DNA of 64,000 nucleotides from Adiantum capillus-veneris (lineage: Eukaryota; Streptophyta; Polypodiopsida; Polypodiales; Pteridaceae), in contig CM043958.1 of assembly GCA_014529385.2 (NCBI GenBank), positions 86,624,525-86,688,524 on the forward strand, written 5' to 3'. Below, one piece after another: positions 57,259 to 64,000 of the stretch (positions are counted from its first letter, which is position 1; each line of letters opens with the position of its first letter). The position numbers were made by a program, and so were the translations under genes. Under the pieces are notes generated by a model. It saw only the letters and a list, made by a program, of their open reading frames with translations. It was not told the DNA's origin and did no database searches.

Positions 57259-58377
57259 TGTCACGTGACACATCCAACCCTATGTGTCCGTGGACAAGCT
57301 ACACCATAACAGGGTTTCCGTTAGTCCAGTCAGTCTAGATTAGAAGTGATCTAACACTTTTTGTGAGTCTATTCGTAGACTGTGCATGCCCAATCACTTA
57401 GTGTAGATGCATATCCTCTGGTTGCACACAGCATGATCATCAGTATTCCCACCAGAATCCATCAGATTCCATCAGGGGAATTTCCCAGTGCATTTAGCCT
57501 ATTTTACCTACTTTTAACATTTTTCACTTATTAATTTAAGTGACTTTCCAACAAAAGTAGGTAGGGCAATTTGGGTAAGAAAATATATAAGCAAACCCAA
57601 GTTAGCACTAAATGGCAGATGAGCAAGGAGAACAGCAGGCCATTGGCGAGACAAGTTCCCCCCTCTCTCAGCAAGACTCTCCAAGGACCCCTTGGCAATT
57701 CCACTCACACAGCCCCCTAGCGTTTTTGGTTCATCGCCAACCTCTCCCTTCCCCTTCGCGTTTTTCCAACAGATGCCGATTTCAGCCCCTTTGTACCTAG
57801 CGTTTGCATGATCGCCAACAGGCTGCCCATCTCAGCGTTTTCAGCCTTGAACCGCAGCAGTTAAGCAGCAAATTCAGCATCCAAAACGCAGCCAACCTCA
57901 GCGTTTTTCTCAGCCCAAATCTGCGTTTTTCAGCAACACAAGGTCAGCCCCGAATTTCAGCAATTCAGTTGCAGCAGAATTCAGCAGTTAGCGATTTTGG
58001 ACAGCAGTTAGTATCATTCAGATTTCAGCCCCTTTGTCGTCATCGCCATCCCGGTTATCATCATCGACATAGACTAGATCTGCATCAGTCCATGCATCAT
58101 CATTGTACCCGTTTGCGCAATCAATCATAGACCACTCTCGCCAACGAGAGTGGGGCCTTCGGAGGAGGGTTTACAACGTCTCTGGTGTCCTATCGCTCTT
58201 CTCTCTCTCTCAGTCTCATACACTTGCACACACAATATCCACTCACTTGTTCGTGATCATAGCACTCTCCATTAAGAACGGAAGGCTCTCCCTTCCATAA
58301 GAACTAAAAGGAACCTTGAGCAAAATATGGAACACTCATCTTGAGAAATTACAACATTCATTCCGCTGCACCTTACA
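57259..58377 (+). repeat. 3' LTR of Gypsy-D
   Basis: Begins with the 12-bp palindrome TGTCACGTGACA (a G-box, CACGTG) and ends ACCTTACA. GGTAGGGCAA (57560-57569) precedes TATATAA (57584-57590) by 14 nt. AGCGTTTT cluster at 57719-57930. Confidence 0.94.
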
Positions 58378-58605
<228 letters not shown>

Positions 58606-61600
58606 AGATTTGGGTATGCGTAGGCCTTGGATGCTCGTCTATGACTCCCCCGTCTTTACCCTTGATTACCCCAACTCTTCATTGAGGGGAACCGATGGAG
58701 GCTGCAGGTAGTGTTGCAGTGTTGGGTTGCTCTGGATTTCCCAGATGGAGTCATGTTACCGTGCCTTCTCGCAAGGGGAGGAGGAGCTATTCATTTCGAG
58801 CTTCTTCTTCAGAGAGAAGTGTTTGGACAGCAGTAGGATCTTTTTCATAACTTCTAGAGGAGGTTTCTATGGTTGTGTTTTTTTCGAGGAGATGGATTGG
58901 CAGATTTGCTTTTCCTTTCATAATTGGCCATCTTTCTTGGGATTGTCGACGGAGCTACCTATCCAATGGGTAGCAGGTTGATGATTCAGTTGCACTTTTG
59001 TACCAGATTGTGGATTGAGGATGACAGAGGGGGATTTCTTCCCGTCTTGAAGCAGAGGATGTTCCATTGTCCATCGAGTTCTAGTTCCGGCTTCAGTTGA
59101 CTCTTGTTCGTCCGGTATGCCGCAGTTCACGTGCATGTTCCAATGCATGTGTTGGAGTTGGCTTTGACAAGCACAGGAAGATACTTCTATCTTCAGAACC
59201 ACTTCTTGTTTGATCATCCGACTTCCTTGAATGAGGTTTAGAGGTGGAGCATGAGGTGCCAGACCCTTAGCCAACAATGACAACAGTTCGAGGAGGTTTT
59301 GTTGGAGTGTGGCCCTTTCCTATCTCCATGTTCTCTCCCTCCCCAATGGTAGTGTGGCCCTACAGATTTGCTCACTTCTTTGCCCTTTTGTGAGCTTGTC
59401 AGTTACCAACTGTGGGACAGTTTACGACTTGTGAGCTTGTCAATTACCAGCTTTGGGACAGTTTACGACTTGTGAGTTTGTCAGTACCACGTGGGACAAT
59501 TTACGACTTCTTGTAAGGTTGTCAGCACCAGTTTCGGGATAGATTTACAACCTTCTATGGGCGGTTTTCTTGATGATCGACAACACATTTGTCGAGGTCT
59601 TTTGGATGACAGGTTTGCACTTATTGTCAACAGTTGGTCTGAACATATAGTTCCTACTCCCGCAGTCAGCAACATTCGGATGCTTCTTCCATGCATCCCT
59701 TAAGAGAGCTCCAACCTTGGGGGCAACCCTTCTTTAAGTGTGCAGATTTGGCCACGGCTAGCTAGTATAGCAGGTTCTTCCTTTGCAGTCTTTTGCCCAG
59801 TTTTCTGGCATGTTACAAATCAGCCCCAGCGTTCCTCACGGGCTTGTTCCCCAAGCCGGTTCCTTTACCCTTCCCTTGAGTATTGGAGTCCGGTTGTGTA
59901 TTGGATATTAATTGCACACTTCAATTGTGGGTATATTGTCTTCAGCACAAGTAGCTTTTCATGAAGATTTTAAGGAAACGAGTTACAATAGTGGGAGTAT
60001 ATGTGCTAGTCTGTATACAGTTTGGCATATTGTATTGGATTGTCCCTATAGGTTTCATCTTGGCGCACACAGAGAGGTGGCAGACATTTGGTTTGATCTC
60101 ATGGAGTTGCTTGAGTAGCTAGGTTCTCTTCTTGGACCGCGATGGCTTCTTTGGCAAACATGATCCTCAGGTGATGACCTTTCAGGTCTTCCTATTCTTT
60201 GCAGTCCAAGTTTACCGATGGTGTGATTCTCTTTGAGTCTCGAGTTCCATGAGATTCAGGTTTTGCTATTCAGTTACAGAGGAAGCAGTTTTACTCCATT
60301 TTGTCTCAGATTTCTTTCTAGTGGTACTCATTCTCTTTTCCAAGGATTGAGCAGGAGGGGGACTTCCTATCTTTGGGGGAGTTCTCAGCTTCGGCTCTAC
60401 AGCTTTTAGTGACAGTGTCTATTCCAACGTGGGTTGAGTCAATTATTACCTCAGAGCGTACTCTTGAGGATATTTCTCTTTCAGAGGGGGCTTCCAACTT
60501 ATTATCTTCAATCGACTTCCGATGCTTCATTCAGCAAAGTGCCACGCATGGTGTCTTCCAACCTTGGTTTCCTTACCCATTTCTTGTGGCTTTGGGTGTT
60601 GTGCTTTAGCCCACAGTGCAGTTAGTATCTTGGAGGATGTTTTCCTTAGCCATTTCACTGGTTGCCTCGTCTTTCGGATTTGTGGTGTGAGTTGTGACGC
60701 TTGCTCTTCCCAGTGCATCCGAGCAACCATTCCTATGCTTTGTCTTCCAGATTGGCCCCTGGAGACTACCATTCAGGACACACCTACTTCCCTTATCCTT
60801 AGACTGGCATGTTATTTCCTACACATGGATAGTGGTCCTTCTCGGACTAGGAGCCAGTTACAGTTAGCCATGGCATTCTTCAAAGAGGGGAGACAGTCTT
60901 CTTGGTTCTCCCAGATTTGGTTCTAGGTTCCACATGTATATTATTTTCCTTTCGGATTCACCTAACATGAGTGATCCAGTTACACAGGCAGAGACTCTTG
61001 TAGAGTTATGACAGTTATCCATGGTTCGGGTGTTCTCCCTTTCGAGGGGGATGTGGAGCCAGCTTGGGAGTCAATTTCCGCGGACTACTTCCTTTCAGGA
61101 CCGGTGGTTCCATGTGCAGCAAACAAGATTGACACTCTATTTGGTGGCTTTCTATAGCACCTTGTTCTTCTCTTCCAGAACTTGGGAGCACGGTCTCTTG
61201 ATCTTGTTGTCTTAGTTGCGGTCTCAGTATTGACGTGTGTTCTTTCTACTGGATGTTTATTCCCGATTCACTCTAACAGTGGGGTGATATTCTCTCGGGT
61301 GGTGTTCCACACAATTGAAGATCAGTTACGGTTTCACTCTCAATTTTGATGAAGTTCCTTCAGACACAATTTGCAGTTCATCATTGTATATGATGGTTGG
61401 TGCAGTTCTTTGGTTCTTCGGCATCGGAGATATAGTTCCTTGGTAGCCTTGGTTGTCCCTTTCCTTGGACTTCGGTCACCCGTGGCAGCTTGGAGTTTCT
61501 AGCATGCGGTATATGACCAGAGGTGCAAATTTCCAACTCTTTCCTTGAGGGTGGACACTTTAGAGTTGGGAAAATGATCCAGATACCAGTATTTTATGCC

Positions 61601-61861
61601 TTTTACCCTCAGTTCTGATGCATACTCTTGGAGCCGTCAACAGTAGTACCTTCTGCATCAAGCAACTTGTGGGTTGGTTGGCTTGAGGAGATTCTTGTTA
61701 AAGCTGGATTTACTCTCAAGCAGATAGCATAGTACTTCCCGTACGTCTTTCGGGGGTAGTGGTTGGATGATACTATGGCGCCTTGTAGCCCTCCCTTTAT
61801 AGTTGCAGATTGCTCACTCCAGCTTCCTGGTCCGTCTTCGTTTCCAGGAGTTGAGAGGGGG
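58606..61861. other. Decayed sequence without clear genes
   Basis: Only short frames. Near 59912-60118 a frame reads YTVWHIVLDCPYRF, which recalls the H...DCP end of a LINE zinc domain but is too short to assign. At 59389-59550 a ~41-bp unit (TGTGAGCTTGTCA ... GGGACAGTTTACGACT) repeats four times with growing divergence. Other frames (58727-58981, 60373-60926) have no motif. It could be the eroded interior of the LTR element ending at 61862. Confidence 0.35.
59389..59550. repeat. 41-bp tandem repeat, four units
   Basis: Units start at 59389, 59430, 59471 and about 59510. The first two differ at few positions, the last is degenerate. Confidence 0.85.
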
Positions 61862-62420
61862 TGTTAGAGTTCAGGCATCTCTCCAGATTCGTCCAGTCGG
61901 TCCCCGTCTCTCCCAGGGACAAGTGTTAGGGAGTGAGGGCTGTTTTGTGGCTGTGCCCGGCCAATGTGAGGTAGGTTTCTCATGTCGGGTTGTATCTAGC
62001 CATGTTTAGCCTTGGGTTTTGGCTCTCTCCTTGCCATGTAGCCTCCTACACGCCTTGACTACATTCCCCTCCCCACCTACTATGGCTGCCATATCACCTC
62101 CAGGCTCTCACTCCTCATTTACTTAGGATTTACACCTATTTTAATTGAGTCGTGGGGCTGGGCAGCATGGATCCGGGCCTATATAGGGGCCCAGGGGAAA
62201 TTGTGTTTAAGAGATGTTGAGCCCGCGCCCTCATGGGCAGCTCTTTTCAGCCAGGGGGGAGGGGATGGCCAGCATTTCTGCTGCCCCCTTTTTCTAGCGT
62301 TTTCTGAGCCAGCCCTCCAGCATTTTTAGTGGGCAGACCCACAGCGTTTTGGCAGCAGATCTGGGCAGCATACCAGCATTGCGTTTCCTCCTCATGACGC
62401 CACCGTGTGTTAGATCTCAG
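61862..62420 (+). repeat. Probable LTR with TATA box and AGCGTTTT leader
   Basis: A purine tract GAGAGGGGG precedes TGTTAGAGTTCAGGC at 61862. GGCTGGGCAG (62156-62165, 7 of 10 like GGTAGGGCAA) stands 14 nt before TATATAGG (62180). AGCGTTTT motifs follow at about 62294 and 62342. The 3' edge is not determined. Confidence 0.4.
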
Positions 62421-64000
62421 GCATAGGCAGAGCACCTGCACGACAGTGCAGGCCTAGGAGAGCAGAGATACTCAACCATGTCGAGGGCAGCCGTCCAGTG
62501 GCCAGCCTTGGGAGTTGCCGATCTCTCTCTCCAGATCTGGGTGGGTGTCAAGAGGAGGAGCACTTGAGGCTTGAGATCCCATGACGAGACCGTGGCAGTG
62601 GTCTCAAGTGCAGGAGCAATTGGCATTGTCATTAGCAGTCACAGTTGTGTGCACCTCGGGGAGTATCCATTGGGCATGTCAGTTCTATCCTTAAAGTTCG
62701 ATTGTTCGAACACCAACTCGTGGCTATGGAAAGTGGATCGTCCAACACCCAATTAGCAACCTATGCTTGATCGACGTTCTCAAGGAAGCCATCAACATGT
62801 TTGGCTCGAGAATGTGAAACCAAACACATATGCACGAGTTTGCTAGAGGACAGAGGCAAGCTTGACGAGGGCGGCAGGACCAATGCTCAATTAGTTGCCT
62901 CCGTATCCACGAGGTCCGAGAGCTGTTGTTGTAAATGCGAGAAGACGCTTTGTTTGGCTCGAGCATGCAAAGCCAAAGGCAAAAGCACGAATTCACAAGA
63001 GGACAAAGGCAAAGGCAAGCTGAACAAGATAACAGTAATAAAGATTTGACAGAGGAGATCGGCATGGCACACGTGGTGGTGACCACAATGGACAAGACAC
63101 CACATTTCTAGTCAAGTGGAAGTTATCGCAACTAGCTTCAGCCAGCAAGAGGCTTGTGAGCGGCACAAAGGGGCATACATTGCTCCCTACAAATAATTTG
63201 GACCCATGTGTTGGAGTTTGAGTTATCGATGTTTGAACACGTAAATCGGAGCAATGCACATGCATCTGGCAAGGAACCAATCATACATATCTAAGACACT
63301 ATGGATGAGTGCACCAATACATTGTTGTTGGTCAGATTATCGACAGAATGTGTTTCAAAGTTCATTATCTAGGAAAGTTTGGACGTGATGTGTTCACATG
63401 TCACCAATGGGGATTCTTAAACATAGTGTGTTCTATTGTTCAATTTTCTATCAGGCAACTGGTTCTCAAGATGGTATTCTTCTAAGGTAAAAATTTGAGG
63501 GTAGCGGCCTCCTGCTGGGGTGTCCATGGTAGCTTCTTCATCGACTTGGTCTCACTATTTATGTCCACTGTGAGTTGCAAAGAGGGTGTTAAAGTTTATA
63601 GCATCTCGAGTCATAGTTACATGGTACAGCAGGTCAGGGTCGGGAACAAGGACAAGGACGGGATGGCAAAAGTTAGGGAACAGGGACGGGGGTCGGAATG
63701 GCAAAAAAAAAACATAGTTTTTTTGGCATTTTTTGACCTACACACATAGAGCATCACTTTGACCACAAATTTACACTAAATAGACCAAAGAGCATGAGTG
63801 ATATAGGCGCAAATGTGCTAATAAAACATCGATGGATACAAAATGAAAAGTGCATGCCACAAGGGCTCAAAAAGGACAAGCCTCAAGGATAACAAAAAGT
63901 ACAAAGGGCTAGGTAGACTCTAGACTCTAGAGTGATCAATGATCCATCAAACTCTGGGAGTGCTCGCGTGCTGAATCTCCACATCATCGTCGTAGTCGAG
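62421..64000. other. No gene recognised; short direct duplication
   Basis: TTTGGCTCGAG(A/C)ATG and an AGAGGACA(G/A)AGGCAA block occur at about 62801-62870 and again at 62953-63028. At 63587 TGTTAAAGTTTATAGCATCT matches the start of the Copia-C LTR for about 20-30 bp. The rest is unassigned. Confidence 0.35.

Larger units (their letters stand above)
47903..58377 (+). mobile_element. Gypsy-D: 10.5-kb chromodomain Gypsy with two nested solo LTRs
   Basis: LTRs 47903-49022 and 57259-58377 flank gag, protease, RT, RNase H, integrase and chromodomain. The element sits in a (CT)n tract: both outer flanks are CT repeats. Two 1.5-kb solo LTRs (52770-54258 and 55069-56575), each with its own 5-bp target duplication, inflate it. 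Coding decay is mostly by TAG stops. Its gag-pol up to 51290 is otherwise one continuous frame. It is a different family from Gypsy-A/B/C. Confidence 0.93.

Noticed and set aside
58727-58981. 84-codon plus ORF and neighbours up to 61215 as host genes
   Set aside because: No domains, no splice-joined continuity that I can find, many stops between them.
59389-59550. CRISPR-like array
   Set aside because: Repeats are contiguous with no spacers; the window is plant nuclear DNA.

Overview
This is a stretch of a plant nuclear genome. It holds one host gene, a spliced plant-type argininosuccinate synthase on the minus strand (13092-20876), surrounded by nested and decayed retrotransposons. Spliced introns, plant-type Copia and chromodomain-bearing Gypsy elements primed by initiator-tRNA-like sites, and a plastid-type enzyme all point to a streptophyte. 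The heavy nesting and long (CT)n/(GA)n tracts suggest a repeat-rich genome such as a fern, lycophyte or gymnosperm, but the sequence does not decide which. There is no bacterial, CRISPR or operon content.

Layout. 1-2052: an old duplicated non-coding block. 2053-4200: plus-strand Copia remnant with LTR, primer site, gag start and integrase but no RT. 4991-10060: complete but dead minus-strand Copia with LTRs and a 5-bp target duplication; its integrase core is deleted. 10061-13091: intergenic, with a small Copia integrase scrap. 13092-20876: argininosuccinate synthase in seven coding exons. Its 4.7-kb last intron holds a 5'-truncated LINE, two tRNA-type SINE copies and duplicated Gypsy scraps. 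20974-28264: two same-strand LINEs separated by a (CT)n tract; one keeps a 974-codon frame. 28265-31434: (CT)n/(TA)n tracts, a SINE scrap and a minus Gypsy (C). 31435-31935: Copia LTR (C). 31956-46300: minus Gypsy B, broken by a second kind of LINE, itself split by a gag-only Copia (D), whose 5' LTR is split by plus Gypsy A. 46340-47180: minus LTR-like leader. 47535-58605: a Gypsy-A-family LTR split, inside its (CT)n tract, by a 10.5-kb plus Gypsy (D) that itself carries two related 1.5-kb solo LTRs. 58605-64000: decayed sequence with a probable LTR near 61862.

Three signals stand out. First, three diverged copies of one LINE family all keep a canonical PCNA-binding (PIP-box) motif in the C-terminal tail, and all abut (CT)n microsatellites. 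Second, a tRNA-derived SINE ends in the same CTAYGACGTTAAAA-(CT)n tail as this LINE, suggesting a LINE/SINE partnership. Third, LTRs of unrelated Copia and Gypsy families share a GGTAGGGCAA block (or its complement) 14-16 nt upstream of the TATA box, followed downstream by clusters of AGCGTTTT. All in-frame stops in one Gypsy gag-pol are TAG where glutamine fits, as expected from CHG-methylation decay.

The genes do not form a pathway. The host gene is an arginine-biosynthesis enzyme; everything else is mobile DNA in successive layers, and the nesting gives relative insertion ages.
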